Positions 26,501-37,733 of a DNA stretch of 64,000 nt are shown here, in pieces. A program made the translations under genes and the position numbers. The stretch comes from Sipunculus nudus (taxonomy: Eukaryota > Annelida > Sipuncula > Golfingiida > Sipunculidae). Within the stretch, counting starts at the first letter, position 1. Each line of letters begins with the position of its first letter. Under the pieces are notes generated by a model. The model saw nothing but the letters and a program-made list of their open reading frames with translations, had not been told where the DNA came from and ran no database searches. The DNA is taken from NCBI GenBank assembly GCA_026874595.1, contig CM049312.1, positions 79,401,429 through 79,465,428 of the forward strand, written 5' to 3'.

Positions 26501-29500
26501 CCTAATTTCTTGCATGTGAATAGGAAATATTTGCTGGAATAATTATTATAAACATGAAGTGTAAAAATAGGTTTTTACTTGAAAACTTAGCTTTTCTTAC
26601 AATTCTTGAAGGAACAAATTGACAGTGACCCAGTGTTCAGTTTGGCAGGAGAACTTGGGGACATCCAACTGTATGTAGAATTTTGGATTTGTAGGTCCAA
26701 AGGTTTCCAAATGTGCCTTTTTAACAGACAGGCCAGCTGGCCAGACAACAAAGGACCATCATTATAGCTCGGTAACTTACAGTCAGCTGAGATAAAAATC
26801 AATTTTGATGATTTTAATGACTTTTTTTACAGTAATTAACATCATGATTTGAATCACACCACACCTGTTCAACCAGGACATCTAGTGGCAAGTCAGAAGA
26901 ACAGAGTTTTGCAAAGGATGTTCTGCAACTACCGGTAGTAACCTTTGCAACCAACCACCTCCACCTACGTGTTTTATTGTCTGTATGTCAACATTGGTGC
27001 ATGTACTTTGTTTACTGAGAGCTTGTAAATAAACAAGCTCACACATTTGTCACAGATGTGTTAAAAGAACTTTTCTGCAGTTCATTAATATGTGAGTAGA
27101 TTAAACCTGTCTCTGTAGCTCTTCCATTGGGTAGTAATGTTCGGGAGGAGTAAAATTACGCAGCTTTGGTCCGGCTTTGGGGTTGAAGCCACCATACACA
27201 TACATATTGGCCTCATCTGCTGCTGCGCAGTGGCCACTGCGTCCCGGAGGATCAGCCATTCCAGTGGCTGGGTTGAGCTGGGGTATGACCAGCTCAAACT
27301 TTGTTTCTGCACATAAACCTGCAAATTAAATAAAGAATTTTAACAAATCTTGAAACATAACCCTTGTGCACAGTATCACTACTTTTATGCATTAATGGGG
27401 CCTTTTCTGATATCTGATATCTATTATTTACTCAAGAGAATTCCTATACCCTTTTATAACAAGGGACCCATGGGTCATGGCGCTCAGCTGATTGTGACAG
27501 TTTATAACTGCATCACAATAGATTTTTTGAAGTTGCAATAAAAATACAATCCTCAGTGCTCAGGTACTAGGGCTCAATGACTGTGGGGGGGGGGGGGGAG
27601 GGGGGGGGTGGAGAGTTACAACAAGTTTAAATATAAATACAGAATATGGAATTAAATTCAGTGGTGCTTAAAGGGACTGGTGGGAGTTGCAGCACCTCTG
27701 TATATACGTAAAGGATAAAATTTAATTTAAATGAAATTATTTTTAAATATTTAAAAACAGGTAGAGATGGAAAACAAAGCAAATAACTTTAATTTCCATT
27801 CTATTGAGACAGGAAAATAATGAACAAATATTTGCATTAGATCCTTTTTTTTCTTTTGTTAAGTCATGTTTTTTAAGTTTATAAATTTTACTATATATTG
27901 ACAGTATATCATATATATATCTGAATATTTAAATTGATTCATAAATCTAAATTGCATCAATATTTATACTTATATTAGTCAGGTAACATCACATTATGCA
28001 CACATTTATATTTCTTTTTTTTTATGAAATATATTTTTTAAATTTGCAAAGCAATAAATATATAAAAATAACACTTCAGAATTCACAATTTTAAATTGCA
28101 CCTTTATTTATCCATGATATGATTCATATAATATAAAATTATGTCTACTGATGGGTTAAATTATATTTTGTTTAATTATTTAAAAGGAAATAATTTCTTA
28201 AGAATGCTACATCAGAACAACGTGGCATCTCTTGGATTACTTCTTGAATTGATATTTCAAGAAAAGTTGTGCACATTGGATCAAAAACAGCTTTACATTT
28301 AAAGAAATACAGTTGACAATAACTAATAATGTATTGCAATATAATTGGTGATGGTGGTGATGGTGGTGATGGGGGGGGGGCTGTAAGTGTAGGGCCCATG
28401 AGAATAAGTATATGTTTATTACAGCAGGGGTGTTCTGCCAGTGCTGCATCACTAATAAGGTTACCTAGGCAAGGCTGTAGAGAGCAAGAGTGGGGTCTTG
28501 GATATACAAAATGCAAATACATTAGAGCATCTGAAAAACTTCAATAATTAGGATAATTTTTAAGCTTTTACTTTCAAATTTCAGAATTCAACAGATTAAA
28601 TCAACATGTATCCCAGCTGTGAAAAATAAATTATATATACTAATGAGAAAAAAACGTGCCATGGTCAAATTTGGGCAAAATTTAAGGTACCAATTTTATA
28701 TTTTTGCTAATATTTTAAAAAATTTAAAAGATTTTGATCTAATTTTGAGTATACAATTAAATTTCGATTAGTTAAAGCTATATTACTGAAAAAAGTCCCT
28801 AGCTTTAAAATTTTTTTGTGTTAAGTGACCAAATATTTTTTATGATTTTTCAAAGTGCAATATGTTTAGCCCCATAACTTTTTAAATTATAAAATACAGA
28901 CTTAAGTTCTGGCATGTACATAGGAACTATATAGAGGAATATTTATGTTAAATATGAGGAAAAACAGATGAGTGGTTTGGATATTAGGCAGTCCTGAAGT
29001 GTGAAAATAGGTTTTTAATTAAAAATTGAGGTTTTTCCTTAATTTCTCAAAGGAACGAAGTGGCAAAGACCCAGTTTTCGGATTGGTAGGAGATCTTGGG
29101 GACATCTTACATTATGCCGAATTTTGGATTCCTAGGTCTTACGGTTTCAAAACGTGCCACATCTACGGACAGACAGACGGACGGACAGATGGACAGACGG
29201 ACAATGGACCACGACTATAGCTCAGATGACTTATAGTCAGCTGAGCTAAAAATAGGCCAGAAAATGCCAATGCAACAGCACACAGGCTTTTCTTTTTTTA
29301 ATTTAAATCCACATTTTAGCTAAGGTGGTACCACCAAGACAGGCATACACTGGATAAACATTAGACCAATATACCGTAAAAGTCGTTGCAGAAGTCGCGA
29401 CTTGTACTAGGAAATGGAATTCTAAAAACAAGAATTTTCTAGCAAAGTCAGGGTGCGACTTATAATACGTACTTATCTCGTCTCAGTCAGCTTTCCCGGT

Positions 29501-32500
29501 ATGTAGAACAACGGCAGTTGAGCGATAATCGGCGATACTTCTAGCCATTGCTTTGAGAAACGTCTCTCCCCAATATTTTACACCTTTAACAATCTCTTAT
29601 AAAAACCTTCCTTATATTTTGTGAACTGGTATAATTCTCATTTTATTAACATGAAATACAAATTATAAATTTGCCCAGTTTCAGGCCTACCCGTTCTGAC
29701 AAGTCGCAATTCAAGTGACACTTCCTAATCTGCGTTACTGATATATCATGAATCAATTTGACGGATATGCCAGTCTGCCGCTCTTTGATGTACATTTTCT
29801 CTCCGTTTAATCTTTATGGGTATGGTTATTATGAAAAACTCGAGGTTCCATATCCGTTTATACATGTCAAGTTGCGTCAGATTCAAGCTTGATCCACTAC
29901 AGACACGTCGTGAAATCTATTGCCTGTCCGGTTGATCGCTGGGGTACCAGCTGACCTTTGAAGCCGTGTAGCGGAAGTTCAAGCCCCAGGTCACCCGTGC
30001 AATGACCTTTACATCCCCAGGTCAACTAAGCCTTCGTGACTTAAATCCACAGTTATAAACTCCAATATTAAGAACCATCAGGTCACCTTCACCGTCTCGT
30101 GGTTTTCAAGCGAATTGGATAACAATATTATAACGTTTCACGTGAGCTGCAAATATACGATTTGTTTCGTGTTTTACCCGTTTCTCATTCATGACGATCG
30201 TATGCTCGGTCAACAATATGGCAGCACGCATGCATTACGGTCAATCGTGCGTTGACGTATTCGTGATTTTTTTTACGAAGACACATTAATAAATAAAATG
30301 AAATAACAAACACCATACAGATATATATTTGATTTACTGAAATTGCCACATACGTACCTAAATTCCAAGGGAACCAGCATCGTTTGGTGTCATGACGGAT
30401 CTGGTTCAACACGGCTGAGTTTGCCATACATCTAAGCCATTTGAATATAATAACTGATAGCGACGGTAATTGGGCTTTCCAGATATTATCAAAGAATAAA
30501 ATCATTAGTCTCAGTAAATATAATACCCGTAAATTCAATCATGTTTATTTTACATTTAACTGACCGGTCAATAAAGCGTTCATTATCCCCTTGCTGACTG
30601 ACATTTCAGTAATACTGTGCATGTGCCGCGCCTTGATGGTAAGTTGTAACAATGTATTCAAGGGTTACTTAATTCAGTTTTAGAGCCCTTTTCTGAAATT
30701 AGGTGAATAAATTCAATCTAAATTATTCTTTCCATCCTTCAGTTGTCTTTAATTCAAAATATGTCCAATGCGACGGATTGGGACTCGTCACGCGTGCGCA
30801 AACTAATCATAGTCTAATGAATCCACCATACTTATGACGATCTTTAACGATTTAAAGAGTTGCCCGATTGTGATAGTAATTTGCTCCAGACTCTTTTAGT
30901 TATTAATACAGTCATTTAACTGGATATTTGCATTCTAATGTTACTTAACCTAGTAATAAACGGCAATAATGACATCGTTTCACAGCACAAAATGTTATCC
31001 GACGCAGCTGACTCTGGCACTGTACAAATCTCACTGACAATTGAACCCCGACTTTATATGTAATGATTCTGTTTTTATTCCTTGAAAATAAGCATTGTAT
31101 TAAAGTTGTCCAATTAATTTTATGTTTAAATGGTTTTTCTAGTTTTTAAACCACAGTACTACGGGGACATTGGTTGTGGTCTTGCACCACAAGGAACGAC
31201 ACTTAAATTCCTTGAGTATCAGGTGGTTGGGACGCCCATGAAGTGCGGGTGCGACCTATATTATGGACTTTTCCTGAAACCAAACTTGAACGGCTTTTCA
31301 CGAGGGGGAACCTAAAAGTCGGGTGCGACTTGTAATAAGGATGCGACTTCTGCAACGACTTTTACGGTACATAACAAATTTCAAGTCAACCAATGGGAGA
31401 AGATTTATTTGATTTTTTCTCAATACAGACCAACTATACTGGTACTAAATTTTCAAAAATGTTAGTCATACTTTTGAAGAATTCTTTGACAGAATCCTTT
31501 GCAGTCTATTTAAGTTTTTAGAGTTATAATTAAATTCAACATTTATCGTCAATTAGTATTTTTATTAATTATTATGCATTAATTAATGATAAATTGTATA
31601 AATGTTTACTAAAAAAGGACCAGTAATAGTGCAACATCCCATCTGTTAGTCATTTTTCCACCAAAGCTGACTTAAACCTTATGCAGCATTCTTGAAATGG
31701 GTATATTAATATTCACACGTTAGCTTCCACCATAACATTTGGATTTCCATAGGAAGGACTCAAAACCATTAGACTTGGAGAATTTAGCTTAGCATACTGC
31801 AAAATATTGATGAATTCTCCTAGCAATCTCAAAATTACATCACAGTGACCTAAATTATTTCTGTTAGCTTAACAAAACCACAAAATATATAATTTATAAA
31901 TTTGCATAAAAGAATAAATATAAAAAAATGCACCTTTATTTATCCAATCTTTTGCTCATTTATTATCAAATTATGCTTCCTATATTTTAATTTGTTCAAA
32001 TTATTTAAAAGGCAATTAATTTCATAAAATGATTCATTACCATAAGATGGCATTTTGGATTACCGGTAACCCTTGATTTAGAACAGTTTTGAACAATGGA
32101 GTGGAAACAGTTTCACAATTAAGGAAATACATTTCAAACAACAATTTTCGCACTACACTTGGGGGTAGGGATGATTAGAGAATAACTGTACACCTGTGAC
32201 CCCTGCTCCCCAAGTGACCCTAGCTAAGCTGAGTCAAGGGAGATGCCTGGAGTGAAGCCATTGCATAACATCATGTGAAAATAAAAGCGAATGTACATAC
32301 AGGAAAAAAATGTACCATAGTCAAATTAGGGCAAAATTTAAGTAGGTAATTAAGTAATAATTTTACATTTATGCTAATAATTTAAAAAAATTACAAAATC
32401 TTCATCTAATTTTTGGTATACAAATTTAACAAGTGACCCATGGGTCATGACGCTCAGCTGCCAAGCATGACCTGCAACATCATGGGCTGAGATTAACAAC

Positions 32501-35500
32501 TTCCAGTCAAATATTTGAAGAACCTATTTGCCGATTTGTTGAAATTTTCCACGACAACAGAAATATATATCACCAATGTCTAGTTAAAATTGATGGTCTG
32601 AGGAAAAATGTATGATTGATGAGCTATCAGGAACTATTCCAATAGCTTGCTTGATACCTGTCAGTCTCAAAAGGAACACCACACAGGCCAAATATAAGAT
32701 AAAAACATATAGCAAAAATCAAGGAATTCCATGCAAGAATTATTGAGAAACATGTGCTTCTGTATACATTTTATTCAATACAAGCCAACTGTACTGAACT
32801 TTCATAATCCTTTGCAAGATTACATTAATATACGTCCGACATTTTTCACTTTAAAAGTTCTTGAGATAATATGATCAAAAGGAATTTAAGGATGGTTGCC
32901 TGGTGGCCATATTGGACTTCAAACAGGTCTGAAATCAGACATCAAACATTCTCTAAATCGGACCAAACATTGAAGAAAAATCACTGAAACTGCACTGACA
33001 AAAGGATTTCAAAGGTGGCTATCTGGCAGATATCACACATCCTCCAATTTGAGACCAAACTTGTGGCAAATTCTCCAAAGGATGTTAAAGTAATAAATGT
33101 CCAAAAAAATTCAAAGACAGGTTCAGGCCCTCATATCAGATTTATAGATATGAATATGTAAAAAGTGTAAGTCCAATATTTTTTTATTAGGTAAACTGCA
33201 AAACCTGAAAGAAAAGAAATGCAGAAAACATGACCAAGAGTCTTGCAATGAAAAAAGCCAATCCTAAATCCAGGTTAACATCCACATATTATGAGAACAA
33301 ACACTTGCTTTCTTATCTGGTGATTTATATAAAAATATTCAGATATCTAGGGAACTAAGTTTATTGCTATGATTCCATAAAATAAAATGCAAAATGTTCC
33401 CATCATCTTATAAATTAGTAGCTAAACCTTAATACTCTTAATACTCTCATAGTCTTAATGCCTGGTGGAAGCATTCCGGAAACAGTGTTTTTGTTATGCA
33501 GTAACGAGGTACTTATCACTCAGCCTTATCACTTAATAGGCTGATACAAAAGGGAGTCATATGTCACCAGCATCATTCACAATTACAGCCATATAGTGAG
33601 ATGTACCAGTTGGAGTGCAATGGTTATATTATATATACTTATATATACAAGAAAAATAAGGATGGTCTGCAAAATAAGTTATTGTGAACATCTCTGACCT
33701 ATGACCTTGGCCTTTTGCCCACATATCAACTCGATTCTTTCTAAATGATGGGTAACTATTAATCACTTAAATCTGGTGTAATTACTTGGCGATCAATGAG
33801 TGAATAACTCAACCATTAACCTCCTGACCAGCTGATCCAAAATCAATAAGTTATTTCTTCAAGCAAAAAGACCCAAAAATATGAAGTTTGAATCAAATTG
33901 AGTGATGCAAAGATGTGGCATATGTGAAAGATTGAAGGTTTGGGTTGAACAGTTTCACTTGAAATATATTCACAAGCATTGAGAACAATTTAATATTGTG
34001 ACCTTGGCCTTTGACCTCTTGAACTCAACATCAAAAGGCTTCTTGTCCTATTGATAGGCAAGCCATATATGAAAGATGGCAGGTATAGATTGAAAAGTTT
34101 GCCTGAAAATGACTCCACGCAAGAAGTGGGTGCTGTGAACTTGACCGTTGACCTCAAATTCAACAGGCCTTTTCCCCCGTTGACAGAGAAGCGATATCAG
34201 TGCTGGAAGGTTTGGAATGAAAAGTCTTGCTTGAATTGTGTCTACAACCTTTTTAAAGAAGTGGATCCTGTAACCCTGACCTTTGACCTTGTGACCTCAA
34301 AATCTATAGGATTCTTCTCCCACTCAGCAGGTGAGCTATATGTGAAAGATCAAAGAATTGGGATGAAAGGTTTGGCTTAAAATGCATCCACAGGCTTTTA
34401 AAAGGAGTGGGTCCCTTAACCTTGTGACCTCAAAATAATTATGGTTCTTCCCCTGTTGGTAGGTAAGCTGTATGTGAAAGAAGGTTTGGGATGAAAATTT
34501 TGGATAAAAGAATTATTTCTGGGGGGTGCAAACACACCCCGTAACTTGGAGAATAAAGGTCGCAGTGACCTAATTTCAGGTTTGCAAGGAGATCTTTTTA
34601 CAACCTCTAAGACTGCATAGGGTTCATGACCCTAGCCCCTATGGTTACCATTTGTGCCCTGCTTACTGACTGACAGACTGAAGGACGACGGACAAAGACC
34701 CATCGCTATAGCCAAGCATGTCTGAAAGTCAGCTGAGCTAAAAACTAAGTTGAATATAGATATTTGCTTGAAATAATTAAGCTCTCTAGCTAAACAAATT
34801 ATCATGGTGAGTGAATATATTTCCTGATTTTTGACAAAGTGCATTATAACTTTATTTATGCAATGTTGACCTAATTTATGGCATGTACATAGGAAATATA
34901 TATATGCAGGAATGGTTATAACAAACACATATAGGTTAACAACAGCAGTTTTCATCGTGGACAGTTTTGAAGTGTAACAATACGGGATACTGTGGTTGCC
35001 TTTTTGTTCGCGAGGGTTTTATATTCGCGATATTCGCGAATGGGATATAATCGCGAATATGAAACCCTCGGGAATAAGCTGCCCTTTTATCGAGGATGAA
35101 CAATAGGGTATGATGCATATGCACATATGGAAAAGTTATCACACCACTGAAAACATGGTTTGTTAATAAACAACATAATCTGTGGATGGTATTGCAACTT
35201 TTTCATGCAAACACGTAATGATAATTGTCAAAACATTGACTATGATACAGGTCATAATACAATGACTATACGTTAATGTACTTTGATTTTATGGATTCTG
35301 GTGCAATCGCGAAAGTGGAACCCTCGCAAAACTTTCAAAATGAAGAAATCACGAAAATTTCAGCCTCGCGAATATAAAGCCAACCACAGTATTGCCAGTG
35401 CAGTCTCTCATGTAAATGGAGGGGAAAAACCACTGGGTGGCACGTACAGCCAAAAGCCCATTTATGCAGGCAAGCGTGATTCAGCCAGATTGTTATTAGC

Positions 35501-36118
35501 ACCGTCTTATCTGACCATCCCCACTTTATCAGCTGATAAGCTATTGACTCTTTTTATTTAATGTGATCATTGAACAAATATGGGGCTGCAATTAATATTT
35601 TTGGTTATATGCTGCAAGGAAGATTAAACTTGCAAAACCTGACGTTTATCCTTTTGTGATTAAAGAGGCCACGTGTAGCTTTGCCCTTAATTACAGAACG
35701 ATGATGGCAAAGGCCCATGAATATAGCTCAGATGACTTATAGTCAGCTGAGCTAATAATGCCTTTGATAACAAAATAAATGGTTTCCTTTATCACTGTCA
35801 ATACAATGACTTGGGTATACAGAATCATAGTTAAAGTCATACAATATACAGCTATGTCTGCCTCTTAGGTTATGGCCAGTTCCAAATAAGATATGACGTA
35901 ATCACTGCATTACAGCTGACGGATGCCAGTGTTGGTGATGATGTCACTGGTGCCCGAGGTGCCAATCATTTTTGGGCACTTCAGTGTAAAACCTGAGCCC
36001 TGAACCGTGCCTATGAGTTCTATGGGTAGCGCTACCAGGCTAACTATGAATACAAAGTGTCGTTCTTACGCTCGACTGCCCCCGGGTCCCATGGATTAGC
36101 CGGATTATCTCCTTCCAT
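16978..36118 (-). CDS. KLHDC10: KLHDC10-type kelch-repeat protein (complete, 5 coding exons)
   Basis: Joined exons 36118-36070, 27318-27107, 23706-23494, 20500-20265 and 17530-16978 give 1263 nt, or 420 residues plus stop. All introns are GT-AG and all phases agree. Kelch blades show their glycine pairs at VYGG (residues 57-60), LYGG (128-131), LFTG (188-191, first Gly lost), LIGG (240-243), IFGG (297-300) and IYGG (352-355). After the propeller comes a BC-box-like stretch, L376-x3-C380-x3-L384, then a helical tail. Blade order, spacing and the tail match vertebrate KLHDC10 as I remember it; the human protein is slightly longer, with a longer basic N-terminus. Known for the family: KLHDC10 is a CUL2-Elongin substrate receptor that recognises C-terminal degrons, including alanine tails from ribosome quality control, and it has been linked to PP5/ASK1 stress signalling (fly Slim). 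Those functions are inferred here. Assignment is by recognition, not by a search. Confidence 0.87.
17531..20264. repeat. Intron 4 of the KLHDC10-type gene with repeats of the exon 4 end
   Basis: At least six degenerate copies of the plus-strand text 'ctgtctttatacatgat', 'ttcctgtttgtag' and 'ggccttctgg' (exon 4 end and donor, 20264-20309) recur at about 18011-18043, 18051-18096, 19861-19905, 20010-20056, 20115-20170 and 20201-20246. 18480-18960 holds two diverged copies of another unit. A weak tRNA-like stretch is at 19105-19165. Confidence 0.5.
20265..20500 (-). CDS. KLHDC10: KLHDC10-type gene, coding exon 4 (degenerate kelch blade 3)
   Basis: 236 nt, residues 159-236 plus two bases of Arg237. 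It contains GQSMVYYEGSFYLFTGA, where the usual GG is TG, and then LHRLDMRDRHW and EGRYKQEI. Acceptor gttaacag, donor gttagg. The last 45 bases and the donor resemble a series of degenerate repeats in the next intron. Confidence 0.87.
20840..22330 (+). repeat. Repeat copy with about five degenerate tandem units
   Basis: The left end carries palindrome GACCCATGGGTC (20847-20858) and GCTCAGCTG (20864-20872). About five diverged units of roughly 300 bp follow, each with words such as 'gaatataggtcacagtgacc' and 'taatttcaggtttctgagga'. A clear right end was not found. Intron between exons 4 and 3 of the minus-strand gene. Confidence 0.58.
23494..23706 (-). CDS. KLHDC10: KLHDC10-type gene, coding exon 3 (kelch blade 2)
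   Basis: 213 nt, phase 0 at both ends, residues 88-158. It opens with ELWAFNFATRTW, the strand D and tryptophan of a blade, and contains LFLYGGT and NLYVLDL. Acceptor ctcttcag, donor gtaagt. Confidence 0.87.
23707..27106. other. Intron 2 of the KLHDC10-type gene
   Basis: AT-rich. Apart from the repeat copy at 25480-26800 I see no exon or RNA gene. Confidence 0.6.
25480..26800 (+). repeat. Copy of the same repeat body, left end degenerate
   Basis: Parallels 27690-29250 along its length: an AT-rich first part with ATAAATTTGCAAA, then the part containing 'aaatttaaggta' and 'cagtcctgaag'-like words, then a decayed right end AGTCAGCTGAGATAAAA. Lies in the second coding intron of the KLHDC10-type gene. 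Confidence 0.55.
27107..27318 (-). CDS. KLHDC10: KLHDC10-type gene, coding exon 2 (kelch blade 1)
   Basis: 212 nt: two bases complete the Arg codon, then residues 18-87. It contains GRSGHC (42-47) followed by MYVYGGFNP, the typical start of a first kelch blade. Acceptor tttgcag, donor gtttaa. The long ORF drawn over this stretch in the next frame is a shadow. Confidence 0.85.
27458..29253 (+). mobile_element. Full-length copy of the GCTCAGCTG-end repeat family
   Basis: The left end carries the 12-bp palindrome GACCCATGGGTC (27465-27476), then GCTCAGCTG (27482-27490). The right end has tandem GGACAGAC words, then GACTTATAGT and CAGCTGAGC (29238-29246) and TAAAA. The two 9-mers are inverted subterminal repeats. 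No coding capacity. Architecture is compatible with Helentron-associated (HINE-like) elements, which is inference. Confidence 0.66.
29374..31367. mobile_element. Non-autonomous DNA transposon, TA target duplication (2.0 kb)
   Basis: Inverted terminal repeats begin CCGTAAAAGTCGTTGCAGAA (about 25 bp) and are flanked by TA. Inside both ends are repeats of a GGTGCGACTTATA-like motif. The longest internal ORF (30185-30538, minus) resembles no transposase. The first eight bases match the element at 47995. It lies in the first coding intron of the KLHDC10-type gene. Confidence 0.83.
32428..34743 (+). mobile_element. GCTCAGCTG-end repeat, 2.3 kb, nested in another copy
   Basis: Left end with palindrome (32435-32446) and GCTCAGCTG (32452-32460); right end CAGCTGAGC (34730-34738). 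It interrupts a related element whose body stops at about 32427 and resumes near 34744. The interior holds degenerate tandem units with 'ACCTTTGACCT' words. Confidence 0.58.
34990..35389. mobile_element. MITE with TTCGCGA motifs (400 bp), TA target duplication
   Basis: The inverted ends begin CTGTGGTTG, extend imperfectly through TTCGCGAGG, and are flanked by TA on both sides. Both subterminal regions carry repeated TCGCGAA words. It is inserted inside an older repeat copy. Confidence 0.76.
36070..36118 (-). CDS. KLHDC10: KLHDC10-type gene, coding exon 1
   Basis: The ATG at 36118-36116 has A at -3 and G at +4. It encodes MEGDNPANPWDPGAVE plus one base of an Arg codon that exon 2 completes. 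The donor is gtaaga. A longer minus-strand ORF of 131 codons crosses this stretch in another frame, but only this frame joins to exon 2 in phase. The WDP motif resembles the segment just before the propeller in vertebrate KLHDC10. The start is inferred from Kozak context and phase. Confidence 0.68.
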
Positions 36119-36480
36119 CCTGGAAATGGTAGCTGTTTGTTTACGTTTTCCTGACAGGCTGACGAGAAACACAGGTGGAATATTTTTAACGGGCTGACTA
36201 TTTTTCGCTTTAAAATTAAAAGGTCAAGGCCGTCTCCATCGTACACAAATACTTCGACTCTGAAAAAATATTTATTGGAACTTAACAGGTCGAATTTCCC
36301 ATGTTTTAGCCCCCAGGTAACTTTTTGGCGTCTTATTTGTTGGCAATTGGTATTTAAATTTGTTTTGTATGGATGTTGCTGTGGCCAGCTGACCATTGTA
36401 CCCAGTGTCGTATTATTTCGCTTATTATCGCCCACTCTGAAGCCCTTGGCCAGGTACGCCAGACAAGTTAAAATGTGAAG
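36119..36480 (-). promoter_or_regulatory. Probable 5' UTR and promoter region of the KLHDC10-type gene
   Basis: The stretch just upstream of the inferred ATG is richer in GC and CpG than its flanks. No TATA box stands out. Inferred from position only. Confidence 0.33.
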
Positions 36481-36673
36481 ACTCCTTTTTCTTGGAGCAC
36501 ATCTAGAATTCAGGCTTTTTGACCCATTGAGTTTTTAGTCAATGAAAAAAACTTCTGGTGTCTATGTTTATTAGTCTCTTATTCTTATGTCTGCCGTATG
36601 TATCTGTGTCTCCGTCTAGTGGCGAACCTGTAATGAGAAATGCAATTATTAGTACACATAACATGCAATTGTG

Positions 36674-36755
36674 AAGTTCTCCACTGGGTCTCGAATCAGT
36701 AATCATGGATTAACAAGTCCCATGCGCTACCACTGCACCATGCAAGACGAGTTGT
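36674..36755 (-). repeat. tRNA-like sequence (pseudogene or SINE head)
   Basis: The minus strand has TGGTGCAGTGGTAGCGCATG (A box) and TGATTCGAGACCC (B box) at tRNA-like spacing. The acceptor stem pairs in only about four of seven positions and the anticodon stem is imperfect, so it is not called as a working tRNA. Confidence 0.45.
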
Positions 36756-36997
36756 GTGTGAGGGGTTGAGTGGGGATATTTAAATCTACTTTTCAGAATT
36801 GGTCGTAGTTGTTAAAATGAGGGTTAATTTTTGTCAAGCGTAAGCGCCCGGAAGTCGCAAAAGCTTAAAAAAATTAAACCTCAGCCATTTGTTAACTGCT
36901 TGCCACTAATCCGTTCTCCATCTCGCGCTTTGCGTGGACAAGGTGGAGTCACTGTTTTATTTGTGAACCCTAACACTTGAAATTCACCAAATATATC

Positions 36998-37511
36998 GGG
37001 TCGGTCTAAACACCCAAAACACCGGTGTTTTGGGTACCTGAGACGAAACACCACGAAACACCTATTTATCCTCAATGTTAAAGTTTAATTTTGAGTCACT
37101 TTGATGAATCATTAAATGTTAATAATATCTGCCGAATTTCAGGGCCTGAATGGATGAACTTTTGATGAACTAGCGGGTTTCGTTCCGTGGTCTTGCCTTG
37201 TTGATTCGTTGACAGTGGTAGCCATTTTAACAGAGTTCATGCTACCACCTAGTGGAGGATTTTGTAACCAAAATCATAGTGGCTGAAATGCCTGCGCTGG
37301 ATATTAGAATCTGGATAAATAAATTATTCTTCCATTATACATACTATCTTTTCTGCTCGCCTTATTCATAATTTCCCTTTTACTCTCTCTCTCTCTTACT
37401 CTCTCTCTCTCTCTCTCTCTCTCTGTCCGTATATTTCTATTATACTTTCTATCTTTACACTCCTTCCTAGACCTCTCTTTTTCTCCCCCTCTCTCAAATC
37501 TTAAACTTTCA

Positions 37512-37566
<55 letters not shown>

Positions 37567-37684
37567 TAGGCTTGCCTTAATTATACTTTTCCCTTTACTA
37601 TCTCTCTCTCTATATTTTTACCCTTTCCCCTCTCTCTCTCTCTATCTTTTTCCCTCCCCCCTCTCTCTCTCTCTCTCTCTCTTA

Positions 37685-37733
<49 letters not shown>

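Larger units (their letters stand above)
31860..35755 (+). repeat. Third copy of the repeat body, split by two insertions
   Basis: The AT-rich first part (31860-32300) and the start of the second part (32305-32427) match the copies at 25.5 and 27.7 kb. A 2.3-kb relative and a 400-bp MITE interrupt it. A right end CAGCTGAGC is at 35744-35752. The section 35390-35690 does not clearly match the other copies. Confidence 0.48.

Noticed and set aside
28172-28522. ORF with His- and Pro-rich stretches
   Set aside because: Arises from a GGTGAT/poly-G simple repeat in a repeat copy.
30185-30538. 117-codon minus-strand ORF as a transposase
   Set aside because: It lies in the middle of a TIR element but shows no DDE, zinc-finger or other transposase feature.
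36040-36435. 131-codon minus-strand ORF at the 5' end of the KLHDC10-type gene
   Set aside because: Its frame does not splice in phase to exon 2. A different frame in the same place gives a strong-context ATG and a correct junction.
36674-36755. Functional tRNA gene
   Set aside because: A and B boxes are recognisable, but the acceptor and anticodon stems pair poorly; more likely a SINE head or pseudogene.
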